Source: Chitinophagaceae bacterium (GTDB lineage Bacteria > Bacteroidota > Bacteroidia > Chitinophagales > Chitinophagaceae). Taken from it: a stretch of DNA of 17,758 bases. The stretch covers positions 1 to 17,758 of the forward strand of contig CANIMM010000033.1 in NCBI GenBank assembly GCA_947468255.1. Reading direction: 5' to 3'. A program made the translations under genes and the position numbers. Positions 1-6,493 of the stretch are shown here, in pieces (positions within the stretch are counted from its first letter, which is position 1; each line of letters starts with the position of its first letter). The notes under the pieces are model-generated. The model was given only the letters and a program-made list of their open reading frames with translations, searched no databases and was not told where the DNA came from.

Positions 1-50
1 ATCAGTATAAGAAGAAGTAATAAATTTTTTATAGAAATCATTTTATGCAT
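1..50 (-). CDS. Probable N-terminus of a leftward secreted-protein gene, cut by the left edge
   Basis: On the minus strand an ATG at 50 (or 41, in the same frame) opens a frame that stays open to the window edge. It reads MHKMISIKNLLLLLIL: a short basic start followed by a run of Leu/Ile, as in a signal peptide or membrane anchor. Two boxes of the form TAnnTTCG on the minus strand (129-122 and 153-146) could be -7 promoter elements. Only about 16 codons are visible, so the product cannot be named. porU is often a neighbour of porV, but usually in the same orientation, so I do not assign it. A chance open frame is possible in DNA this AT-rich. Confidence 0.42.
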   Translation of the reverse strand, partial: MHKMISIKNLLLLLIL

Positions 51-367
51 GTGCGTTCAATTTGCAGCTTGATTAACGAATGATTGCCTTAGTTATTGTG
101 CTACCTAAGAAAACTTGTTTGCGAATATAAATACTTTACACGATACGAACGTATAATAAGGGATGATTTTGTTGATTTTTACTTATTTCTGCCATTTCAG
201 GCATGAATTATTAAACTGGTGGCTTGCTATTCGATTACAATAGGTTACTTCCAAGTCTTTTTGGTGCTTCAATTTGAGTAGTTGGGAAAAAAGAAGCACT
301 GGGGATGGGGTTTTTCATTTAATTTGGATAGGGGCTAGCGTAGCAATATAAATACCTATTGAAAAGC

Positions 368-403
368 AAGAAAGAAAAATAGTTTATTTTTCTTTCTTTT
401 TTT
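368..403. repeat. Perfect 14-bp inverted repeat with a 3-nt loop and T-run
   Basis: AAGAAAGAAAAATA (368-381) pairs exactly with TATTTTTCTTTCTT (385-398) across the loop GTT, and the T-run goes on to 403. Shape and T-run resemble an intrinsic terminator, but the stem has only two G-C pairs per arm and no gene is recognised upstream on the plus strand to terminate. It sits just before the porV -7 box, so it may instead be a regulatory or DNA-level element. Confidence 0.6.
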
Positions 404-415
404 AACAAGATGTTA

Positions 416-423
416 TACATTTG
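416..423 (+). promoter_or_regulatory. Candidate porV promoter, -7 box TACATTTG
   Basis: This is an exact match to the Bacteroidota -7 consensus TAnnTTTG. It would place the transcript start near 430 and give a leader of about 85 nt before the porV ATG. No clear TTG -33 element is seen at the expected spacing. Confidence 0.45.
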
Positions 424-514
424 TACTCTATACAGGGATTTTCCTGTTTTCTTCACCACCTCTAAATTATAACCTTATCGATTCTACGTCTACCTAACCA
501 AGACAAAATACAGA

Positions 515-1663
515 ATGAAAAAGGCTATAATCAAACTAACTGGGTTAGTTATTTTACTGGTAAGTGCCACCAGTTTAGTTCATGCGCAAGGCAATTCCAT
601 CAATGTTGTTACCTCTGCAGTTCCTTTCTTAAGAATTTCACCAGATGCTCGAAGCGGCGGTATGGGAGATGTAGGTATTGCCACTACTCCGGATGCGAAT
701 GCAGCATTTTGGAACTTAGCAAAAACACCTTTTAACACCAATAAAGGCGGTATTTCAGTCACCTATACCCCCTGGTTAAAGGATCTAGGGTTAAATGATG
801 TTTATCTAGCGTCATTATCAGGATATTATAAGTTAGATGAGGAACAAGCGATATCCAGTTCTTTACGCTATTTTAGTTTGGGCAGTATTCAATTTACTGA
901 CAATTTGGGAAATGATTTGAGTTCCTATCGTCCACGTGAATTTGCATTTGATGCAGGTTATTCAAGGAAGTTGTCCAATAATTTATCTTTGGGAATTGCA
1001 CTTCGATATATCAATTCGAATCTGGCAAGTGGAACGATCAATGGAGTCGCCTATAAAGCAGGATCTTCAGTTGCAGCAGATTTGAGTATGTTTCATACGG
1101 GTGCTAGTGCTGGCGGATCAGGGTTTAACTATGGTGTAACGTTAAGTAATTTGGGTTCTAAAATTTCTTATACGAGTGATGCAAATCAAAAGGATTTTAT
1201 TCCCGCCAGTCTGGGTCTGGGGGTTGCCTACATTAAGGAGGTTGATCCTACCAATAAAATAACTTTCGGTTTGGATATTCATAAGCTATTGGTACCTACT
1301 CCTCCTTTAGTGGGTGATAGTGCTGGTCTGGCTAATTATCGTAGCAAAGGCGTTGTAGGAAGCTGGTTTAGCTCATTTGGGGATGCCCCTGGTGGATTTT
1401 CTGAAGAGTTGAAGGAGTTTCAGGCATCTTTAGGAGTAGAATACTGGTATAATAACCAGTTTGCTTTGCGTACAGGTTATTTTTATGAAAACCCTATAAA
1501 AGGCAATAGGCAATATTTTACATTAGGAGCTGGTTTAAAATACAGCACTTATGGCTTAAATTTCTCTTACCTTTTACCTTCTGGTTCTGGGGTTAGCCGT
1601 AATCCATTGTCTAATACCTTGCGATTTAGCTTGGTTTTTGATTTTGCTGAAGGGAAAAAGTAA
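515..1663 (+). CDS. porV: PorV, type IX secretion outer-membrane shuttle protein
   Basis: The 382-residue product has a signal peptide with probable cleavage after Ala24 (VHA|QGN). It then shows the PorV hallmark near the N-terminus, PFLRISPDARSGGMGDVG at about 37-54, with an Asn-rich turn and YTPWLK at 84-89. The rest is the alternating pattern of a FadL-like 14-strand outer-membrane barrel, ending in a Phe-rich last strand (SLVFDF). In known systems PorV collects type IX cargo from the SprA translocon and passes it to the PorU sortase, which removes the C-terminal signal and attaches A-LPS. The length matches family members of about 380-400 residues. Its usual partner porU is not visible in the window. 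It has its own candidate promoter and a strong terminator after it, so it looks monocistronic. Confidence 0.95.
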   Translation: MKKAIIKLTGLVILLVSATSLVHAQGNSINVVTSAVPFLRISPDARSGGMGDVGIATTPDANAAFWNLAKTPFNTNKGGISVTYTPWLKDLGLNDVYLASLSGYYKLDEEQAISSSLRYFSLGSIQFTDNLGNDLSSYRPREFAFDAGYSRKLSNNLSLGIALRYINSNLASGTINGVAYKAGSSVAADLSMFHTGASAGGSGFNYGVTLSNLGSKISYTSDANQKDFIPASLGLGVAYIKEVDPTNKITFGLDIHKLLVPTPPLVGDSAGLANYRSKGVVGSWFSSFGDAPGGFSEELKEFQASLGVEYWYNNQFALRTGYFYENPIKGNRQYFTLGAGLKYSTYGLNFSYLLPSGSGVSRNPLSNTLRFSLVFDFAEGKK

Positions 1664-1682
1664 TTATAAAATATTTCACTTT

Positions 1683-1722
1683 AAAAAGCGTTCTGATTTA
1701 AGTCGGAACGCTTTTTATTTTT
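1683..1722 (+). terminator. Intrinsic terminator after porV
   Basis: AAAAAGCGTTC (1683-1693) pairs perfectly with GAACGCTTTTT (1706-1716). Wobble and Watson-Crick pairs extend the stem inward to a 4-nt loop TTAA (1698-1701). A T-rich tract follows to 1722. The A-run on the left arm could let it act on both strands, although no leftward gene ends here. Confidence 0.9.
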
Positions 1723-1731
1723 AAACTAACG

Positions 1732-1739
1732 TACCTTCG
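1732..1739 (+). promoter_or_regulatory. Candidate ispF promoter, -7 box TACCTTCG
   Basis: One base differs from TAnnTTTG (TTCG for TTTG). The box follows the porV terminator and lies 24 nt before the ispF ATG. The identical box occurs before gapA (15926-15933), which suggests the TTCG form is used in this genome. Confidence 0.4.
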
Positions 1740-1762
1740 GCATTAATCAATAAATTAACAAC

Positions 1763-2242
1763 ATGAGTTTGAGAATTGGTTTTGGTATTGATTTTCATCA
1801 ACTGGTAACCGATAGGGAATTTTGGCTGGGCGGCGTTAAAATTGATCATCCAAAAGGAGCCCTTGGCCATAGTGATGCGGATGTATTGTTGCATGCTATA
1901 TGTGATGCAATGTTGGGCGCAGCCTGCTTGGGGGATATCGGTGTTCATTTTCCTGATACCGATGCTTCGCTGAAAAACATTGATAGTAAAATATTGCTTC
2001 AAAAAAGTTTTGAGCTCATACAAAATGCCGGCTACAACATTGTGAACATTGACAGCACTTTATGTTTACAAGCGCCAAAAATAAAGGATTATGTTCCTCA
2101 GATGCAAAAGGTAATCGCTGGCATCTTGTCATTGCAAATCACGGATGTATCCATTAAGGCTACCACCACGGAAAAATTGGGCTTTGTAGGAAGGGAGGAA
2201 GGGTTGGTGGCTTATGCATCTATTTTATTAGTAAAGCAGTAG
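1763..2242 (+). CDS. ispF: IspF, 2-C-methyl-D-erythritol 2,4-cyclodiphosphate synthase
   Basis: IspF converts CDP-methylerythritol 2-phosphate to methylerythritol 2,4-cyclodiphosphate, releasing CMP, in the cytosolic MEP route to isoprenoids. The 159-residue length is standard for the family. The zinc ligands are present: Asp10 and His12 in GIDFHQL, and His44 in LLHAICDAMLGA. GHSDAD (35-40), DIGVHFPD (58-65) and the closing ATTTEKLGFVGREEG (133-147), which shapes the CDP pocket, are all intact. The enzyme is a homotrimer. The gene starts after the porV terminator with its own likely promoter, and the following dut also has a promoter box, so it is probably transcribed alone or with limited read-through. 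Confidence 0.98.
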   Translation: MSLRIGFGIDFHQLVTDREFWLGGVKIDHPKGALGHSDADVLLHAICDAMLGAACLGDIGVHFPDTDASLKNIDSKILLQKSFELIQNAGYNIVNIDSTLCLQAPKIKDYVPQMQKVIAGILSLQITDVSIKATTTEKLGFVGREEGLVAYASILLVKQ

Positions 2243-2283
2243 TTTGGAGGCTAAAAAACAAAAAGTAAAAACCGTAAACTTAT

Positions 2284-2291
2284 TACCTTTG
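2284..2291 (+). promoter_or_regulatory. Candidate dut promoter, -7 box TACCTTTG
   Basis: This is an exact TAnnTTTG match 77 nt before the dut ATG, between ispF and dut. It implies a leader of about 70 nt that contains a small hairpin (2325-2346). Confidence 0.5.
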
Positions 2292-2368
2292 CGGCTATTG
2301 AATTTGATAATACTATTGAATCAACGATCCGAAAGCTGTCGGATTGCCTGTGGCCAACAAAATATAAA

Positions 2369-2824
2369 ATGAAACACCGCATGAATACAATATCTGTAAA
2401 CATCATTAACAAATCTTCTAACGAATTACCTGCCTATGCAACCGAGGGGTCGGCTGGAATGGATTTAAGGGCTAATTTGGACCAAGCGATCACTTTGCAA
2501 TCATTGGAAAGGATGTTAATCCCAACCGGATTATTTATTGAACTGCCAGATGGATATGAAGCACAGATTAGGCCTAGAAGTGGTTTAGCTATTAAACAGG
2601 GAATTACTTGCCTTAATTCACCAGGTACCATTGATAGCGATTACAGGGGTGAACTTAAGGTGATATTAATTAATCTTAGTAGTGAACCCCAGCTTTTGTC
2701 TCATGGCGATCGGATTGCTCAAATGATTATCAGTTCCGTGGATAAAGCCAATCTTATTTTGGTGCAAGAAATCAATAGTACAAATCGAGGTGAAGGAGGG
2801 TTTGGTCATACAGGAAAAAAATAA
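2369..2824 (+). CDS. dut: Dut, dUTP diphosphatase (trimeric dUTPase)
   Basis: Dut hydrolyses dUTP to dUMP and pyrophosphate, which keeps uracil out of DNA and feeds dTMP synthesis. All five family motifs are present in 151 residues: GSAGMDLRA (27-35), RPRSGLA (68-74), NSPGTIDSDYRGE (83-95, catalytic Asp89), GDRIAQMI (113-120), and the glycine-rich tail RGEGGFGHTG (140-149) that closes over the nucleotide. The start may be Met1 at 2369 or Met5 at 2381 (MNTISV...); the second fits family N-termini slightly better, and neither has a clear Shine-Dalgarno. It is followed after 16 bp by the DUF4292-type lipoprotein gene, so the two are probably co-transcribed. Confidence 0.98.
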   Translation: MKHRMNTISVNIINKSSNELPAYATEGSAGMDLRANLDQAITLQSLERMLIPTGLFIELPDGYEAQIRPRSGLAIKQGITCLNSPGTIDSDYRGELKVILINLSSEPQLLSHGDRIAQMIISSVDKANLILVQEINSTNRGEGGFGHTGKK

Positions 2825-2840
2825 ATTGCGAATTAAATAA

Positions 2841-3683
2841 ATGAAACACCTAACTAATAATAGCAATCCCTTAGTCTTCATTTTTTTTGTATTGCTTGTA
2901 ACATTGAATTCTGTGGGGTGCAAGACAGCAAAAAAAATCCAGGCAGCGGTTGATAAAAAAGATAGCACATCTATTAATATTACTCAACCTGTCAATGAGG
3001 ATTCAATCTTGGTTATAAAGAACGCCCTTAAGACGGTACATGACAAACAAATTAATTTTAAAACTTTTTCTGCAAAAGTCAAGGTCGAATATGAAGATGC
3101 AAATGGAAAGCAGCCCAATATAACTGCCTATGTGAGAATTTTGAAAGATAGCATAATCTGGATATCGGGTTATGCAACAGTGTTTAATGTAGAGGCATTT
3201 AGAATTTTGATAAACAAGGACAGCGTTTTCGTTTTGGATAAAATTAATAAGGAGGTAAAGTCGAGGTCAATGGATTATTTACAAGAATTGACAGAAATAC
3301 CCTTTGATTTAAATGCACTTCAAAATTTACTGGTTGGTAATCCGATTTTCTTAAACGATAGTGTGCTTTCTTATAAAGAAACGGAGTCAAAAATTTTACT
3401 GGCAACACTCGGCCAATATTTCAAGCACTTGCTAACACTGAGCAAGTCGGATCATTTATTAACGCATAGTAAATTGGACGATGTAAATATTGTAAGAAAC
3501 AGAACTGCTGATATTACCTATGGCAATTATGAAACCATAAACGGGGTCAATTTTTCTACCTATCGGCAAATAACGGTTTCTGAAAAAAACAAACTGGATA
3601 TCAATCTTAATTATAAGCAGTATGAATTTAATAAAGAGCTACTGATTGTTTTTAATATACCGTCCAGTTATATCCGAAAATAA
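2841..3683 (+). CDS. DUF4292-type lipoprotein with a LolA-like pattern
   Basis: The 280-residue protein begins with a hydrophobic segment (11-22) and a lipobox-like SVGC with Cys27 as the likely lipidated residue. The rest alternates short beta strands (for example ISVRILKDSIIWIS-type patches near 95-115), with recurring 'KDSIIWISGY' and 'INKDSVFVLDK' segments. That pattern is typical of the DUF4292 family of Bacteroidota, whose fold resembles the LolA/LolB lipid-binding half-barrel. The function is not established. From memory, genes of this family in Bacteroidota often lie between dut and an EnvC-like peptidase gene, sometimes with a TPR gene as well; here the TPR gene is absent and the spacing to dut is 16 bp. 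A role in envelope or lipoprotein traffic is inference. Confidence 0.8.
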   Translation: MKHLTNNSNPLVFIFFVLLVTLNSVGCKTAKKIQAAVDKKDSTSINITQPVNEDSILVIKNALKTVHDKQINFKTFSAKVKVEYEDANGKQPNITAYVRILKDSIIWISGYATVFNVEAFRILINKDSVFVLDKINKEVKSRSMDYLQELTEIPFDLNALQNLLVGNPIFLNDSVLSYKETESKILLATLGQYFKHLLTLSKSDHLLTHSKLDDVNIVRNRTADITYGNYETINGVNFSTYRQITVSEKNKLDINLNYKQYEFNKELLIVFNIPSSYIRK

Positions 3684-3774
3684 TAATTGGGCATAAGATA
3701 TAGTTCATGGTTGTATGTTTTCCGTAGCTCAGATTTTTAATGTACCATGCGGCAGTAAAAAAAGCAAACTATTG

Positions 3775-3782
3775 TATATTTG
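3775..3782 (+). promoter_or_regulatory. Candidate promoter of the EnvC-like gene, -7 box TATATTTG
   Basis: This is an exact TAnnTTTG match 21 nt before the ATG at 3804, in the 120-bp gap after the DUF4292 gene. It suggests the EnvC-like gene can be expressed independently of dut. Confidence 0.45.
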
Positions 3783-3803
3783 TTATTCTTGTAAAATCAG
3801 CAC

Positions 3804-5144
3804 ATGATTAAATTTCTCTTCTTCTTACTTTTCTCTTTTTTAGTCGGTTGCCCCTTAATAGCTCAGACTACTGCACAACAGGAGTTGGAAAAGCAACGGC
3901 TTGAATTAAAAAGAGAAATTGAGCAAACGCAGGAGTTGTTAGATAAAAACAAAAAAAACACCAAAGAAAGTATTGGACAACTAGCGCTCATTAATCGCAA
4001 GTTGAATTTGCAGGAAAATATTATCGACAATATTAGCAAGGATATTAATTTACTGGACAATACGATTTATAAATCTCAGCGGGACGTAAATAAGCTCCAG
4101 GTATTATTGGATACGCTCAAACATGAGTATGCGAAAAGCATGTTGTATGCTTATAAAAATCGAAGTAATTCCGACTTCTTGAATTTTATTTTTTCTGCTG
4201 CTAATTTTAATGATGCGATAAAAAGAGTTACCTATTTAAAAAGTTATCGCAATTATCGAGAAATGCAGGGGGATAATATTTTGCGTACAAAATTACTCTT
4301 GAATCAGCGTATTGCTGAACTAACTGGAAATAAGGTAAAGAAAGGGGAGGTATTACAAACCCAGAGCAAGGAATTATCTGTGTTAGAATCACAACAACAG
4401 GAGAAAAATCAAATTGTAAGCAAGCTCAAGGAACAGGGAAAGGAATTGAATAACCAGATTGCGGCTAAGAAAAAGCAAATGCAAAAAGTTAGCAATGCTA
4501 TTGCAGCAGCAATTAAAAGGGCACAGGAAATGGCAAGGAAGGAGGCATTGGCTAAAGCGATGGAAGAGAAGACGAGGCGCGATGCGGCCGAAAGGGCTGC
4601 TGAAAAAAGCAGGGCAGTAGCTGAAAAAGGGAATGCTCCTGCAGTTAACAAAACAGCTGCATTGAAACCAGAAAAAGCTTTACCCATTAGCGTTAGGCAG
4701 GAAAGCATTTTGTTAGGAAGCGATGCAGAAGTCAAATTGAATGCAAATTTTATAAGTAACAAGGGCGCATTGCCGTGGCCGGTAGATAAAGGGTATATGA
4801 TCATGCGATTTGGCCCCCAAAAACTAGATATTGGAGTTACAGTAGATAATCCGGGAATAACGATTGGGAGTGAAATTGGCACACCCGTAAAAGCTTTATT
4901 TGATGGAGAGGTTTCTTCTGTTACGAATATAGAAAATATGCAAGTAGTGATTCTCAAGCACGGAGCCTATTTCACCACGTATAGTAATTTATCGGGTGTT
5001 CATCTAGCACGTGGGCAAAGCATTCAAACCGGACAGGTGGTAGGAAAAGTGGCGTCCAATGATGAAGGGATTGGGTCAATTGACCTGATCATAAGCAATG
5101 AAAAAAGCAATCTGAATCCAGAAGGATGGTTACGACGTAGATAA
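3804..5144 (+). CDS. EnvC-like murein hydrolase activator with a degenerate LytM/M23 domain
   Basis: The 446-residue exported protein has a signal peptide ending near Ala20 (LIA|QTT), a long coiled coil (about 24-115 and 160-275) rich in Lys, Glu and Gln, an Ala/Lys/Glu stretch, and a C-terminal LytM-fold domain (about 322-446). Landmarks of the fold are kept: GTPVKALFDGEV (359-370), VVILKHG (381-387), RGQSIQTGQVVG (403-414). The zinc ligands of active M23 peptidases are not: the first HxxxD site reads KLDIGVTVD (340-348) without His, and the HxH strand reads SIDLII (425-430). This matches EnvC, which activates N-acetylmuramoyl-L-alanine amidases at division rather than cutting peptidoglycan itself. 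That role is inferred. Its stop codon directly abuts the bshA stop on the other strand. Confidence 0.88.
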   Translation: MIKFLFFLLFSFLVGCPLIAQTTAQQELEKQRLELKREIEQTQELLDKNKKNTKESIGQLALINRKLNLQENIIDNISKDINLLDNTIYKSQRDVNKLQVLLDTLKHEYAKSMLYAYKNRSNSDFLNFIFSAANFNDAIKRVTYLKSYRNYREMQGDNILRTKLLLNQRIAELTGNKVKKGEVLQTQSKELSVLESQQQEKNQIVSKLKEQGKELNNQIAAKKKQMQKVSNAIAAAIKRAQEMARKEALAKAMEEKTRRDAAERAAEKSRAVAEKGNAPAVNKTAALKPEKALPISVRQESILLGSDAEVKLNANFISNKGALPWPVDKGYMIMRFGPQKLDIGVTVDNPGITIGSEIGTPVKALFDGEVSSVTNIENMQVVILKHGAYFTTYSNLSGVHLARGQSIQTGQVVGKVASNDEGIGSIDLIISNEKSNLNPEGWLRRR

Positions 5145-6266
5145 TTATCCAATCAATCGCTGGTATAGTTTTTCATATTGAGGAACTATATTTTCTATAT
5201 CAAATCGTTTAGCCTGCAACAGTGCATTTGCTTTAAATCGATCATGGGTTTCTTTATCCCGTAAGATGAAGAGTGCATTTTTACTCATATCTTCTACATC
5301 GCCTACATCACTCATAAATCCACAGTTGCCCTGGATAATTATTTCGGGCAATCCACCGGCATTGGTAGATATCACGGGCACTTCTGCAGCCAATGCTTCC
5401 AGTGCTGCCAATCCAAAACTTTCATATTCACTGGTCAGTAAAAAAAGATCGGCGATGGGTAAAATATCCTCCATTTGCTCTTGTTTGCCCAAAAATTTAA
5501 TGTTTTCAAAAGCACTGCTTTTTCTTGCTTCGGCCTCTATAAAGGAACGTTCGGGGCCATCCCCCAATAACAATAATCTGGCAGGAATTTTTTCATTGAT
5601 TAGTAAAAAAGTCTTCACTACATCTTCCACTCGCTTTATTTTACGGAAATTACTGGCATGAACAATAATTTTTTCACCTTGAGGGGCAATTAATTTTTTA
5701 AAGGCATCAATCGGTTTTTTATTAAAGCGTGTTACATCAACAAAGTTGTGTATCACCTCAATATCTTTTTCTATGTCAAAGTTTTTATAGGTTTCACTTT
5801 TTAGGTTGTCGGATACAGCTGTTAAAATATCGCTCTCATTCATCGAAAAAGTAACTACCGGTCGGTAAGTTTTATCTCTGCCCACCAGTGTTATGTCTGT
5901 GCCATGTAAAGTGGTTATTACAGGAATGAAAATACCCTGTTTGGCTAAAATTTGTTTGGCGATATAAGCCGCAGAAGCATGTGGTATAGCATAGTGTACA
6001 TGTAGTAATTGAATGTTATTGTTGGTAATTACATCTACCATCATACTCGACAAGGCGGTTTCATAAGGGGGGTAGTCGAATAATGGGTAGGTGGGAACCC
6101 TTACCTCATGATAAAAAATGTTTGCATGAAAATGACTTAGCCTTACAGGTTGTTGGTAAGTAATAAAGTGTATCTGGTGCCCTTTATCAGCCAGCGCTTT
6201 TCCTAACTCAGTTGCCAGTACGCCACTTCCCCCAAATGTCGGATAACAAACTATTGCGATATTCAT
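5145..6266 (-). CDS. bshA: BshA, N-acetyl-alpha-D-glucosaminyl L-malate synthase
   Basis: BshA joins UDP-GlcNAc to L-malate, the first step of bacillithiol synthesis in the cytosol. The 373-residue length and GT-B fold (CAZy GT4) fit. The N-terminal domain has the family signature YPTFGGSGVLATELG (8-22), HVHYAIPHA (89-97), HGTD (121-124) and NFVDVTRF (174-181). The C-terminal domain has LLLGDGPER (232-240) and the nucleotide-sugar motif SEYESFGLAALEALA (279-293), with the EX7E glutamates at 282 and 290. Bacillithiol occurs in Firmicutes, Deinococcus and many Bacteroidota. Neither bshB nor bshC is in the window. Other GT4 enzymes are the alternative, but the N-terminal signature is specific to BshA. 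Confidence 0.94.
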   Translation of the reverse strand: MNIAIVCYPTFGGSGVLATELGKALADKGHQIHFITYQQPVRLSHFHANIFYHEVRVPTYPLFDYPPYETALSSMMVDVITNNNIQLLHVHYAIPHASAAYIAKQILAKQGIFIPVITTLHGTDITLVGRDKTYRPVVTFSMNESDILTAVSDNLKSETYKNFDIEKDIEVIHNFVDVTRFNKKPIDAFKKLIAPQGEKIIVHASNFRKIKRVEDVVKTFLLINEKIPARLLLLGDGPERSFIEAEARKSSAFENIKFLGKQEQMEDILPIADLFLLTSEYESFGLAALEALAAEVPVISTNAGGLPEIIIQGNCGFMSDVGDVEDMSKNALFILRDKETHDRFKANALLQAKRFDIENIVPQYEKLYQRLIG

Positions 6267-6320
6267 ATTATAAATTTAATAATAAAGAAGATTGGAAAGC
6301 AGCCTGAATGGTATGTTCAG

Positions 6321-6450
6321 ACCCTTTTTTACTAAAGATTCCTTTAGGGTCCATTCATTCGCATCAATTCATTCAACCATTCCATTTATTGGCGACTGAT
6401 TAAAACTGCTGCAATTTACCGATTTATTATTGTCGGCGTCGTCCATTCAT
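6321..6450. repeat. Short repeats in the bshA / M28 divergent promoter region
   Basis: The 227-bp divergent gap holds a 6-bp palindrome CTAAAG-attc-CTTTAG (6332-6347), two copies of ATTCATTC (6353-6360 and 6367-6374), and a 10-bp direct repeat GTCCATTCAT (6349-6358 and 6441-6450). They could be operator sites for one of the divergent genes, but no known motif is recognised and low-complexity chance is possible. Confidence 0.3.
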
Positions 6451-6468
6451 GTAATACATTTAAATCAC

Positions 6469-6476
6469 TAAATTTG
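6469..6476 (+). promoter_or_regulatory. Candidate M28 peptidase promoter, -7 box TAAATTTG
   Basis: This is an exact TAnnTTTG match 17 nt before the ATG at 6494, which implies a leader of only about 10 nt. No comparable box is seen for the divergent bshA. Confidence 0.4.
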
Positions 6477-6493
6477 TTAACTTAAAATAGGCT

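Larger units (their letters stand above)
51..514. other. Divergent intergenic region, no gene seen
   Basis: These 464 bp lie between the probable leftward gene at the left edge and porV. All frames are closed by frequent stops, and no tRNA or rRNA signature is seen. The region holds candidate promoters in both directions, a perfect AT-rich hairpin (368-398), and a weaker 7-bp inverted repeat (264-270 with 293-299). Nothing else is recognised in it. Confidence 0.6.

Noticed and set aside
1721..2023. 100-codon minus-strand open frame over ispF
   Set aside because: It overlaps the well-supported IspF reading frame and shows no domain or signal features.
2255..2368. Open frame in phase with dut upstream of its ATG
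   Set aside because: It contains no ATG, GTG or TTG start and spans the candidate promoter, so it is not likely to be translated.
3720..3735. Bases resembling the 5' end and D-arm of a tRNA (TCCGTAGCTCAG)
   Set aside because: No anticodon arm, T-arm (GGTTCGA-like) or 3' acceptor partner follows; the match stops after 12 bases and is most likely chance.
4409..4957. 182-codon minus-strand open frame inside the EnvC-like gene
   Set aside because: It is the antisense shadow of a Lys/Glu/Ala-rich coiled coil; its Ser/Leu/Ala composition has no domain pattern and the sense protein is convincing.
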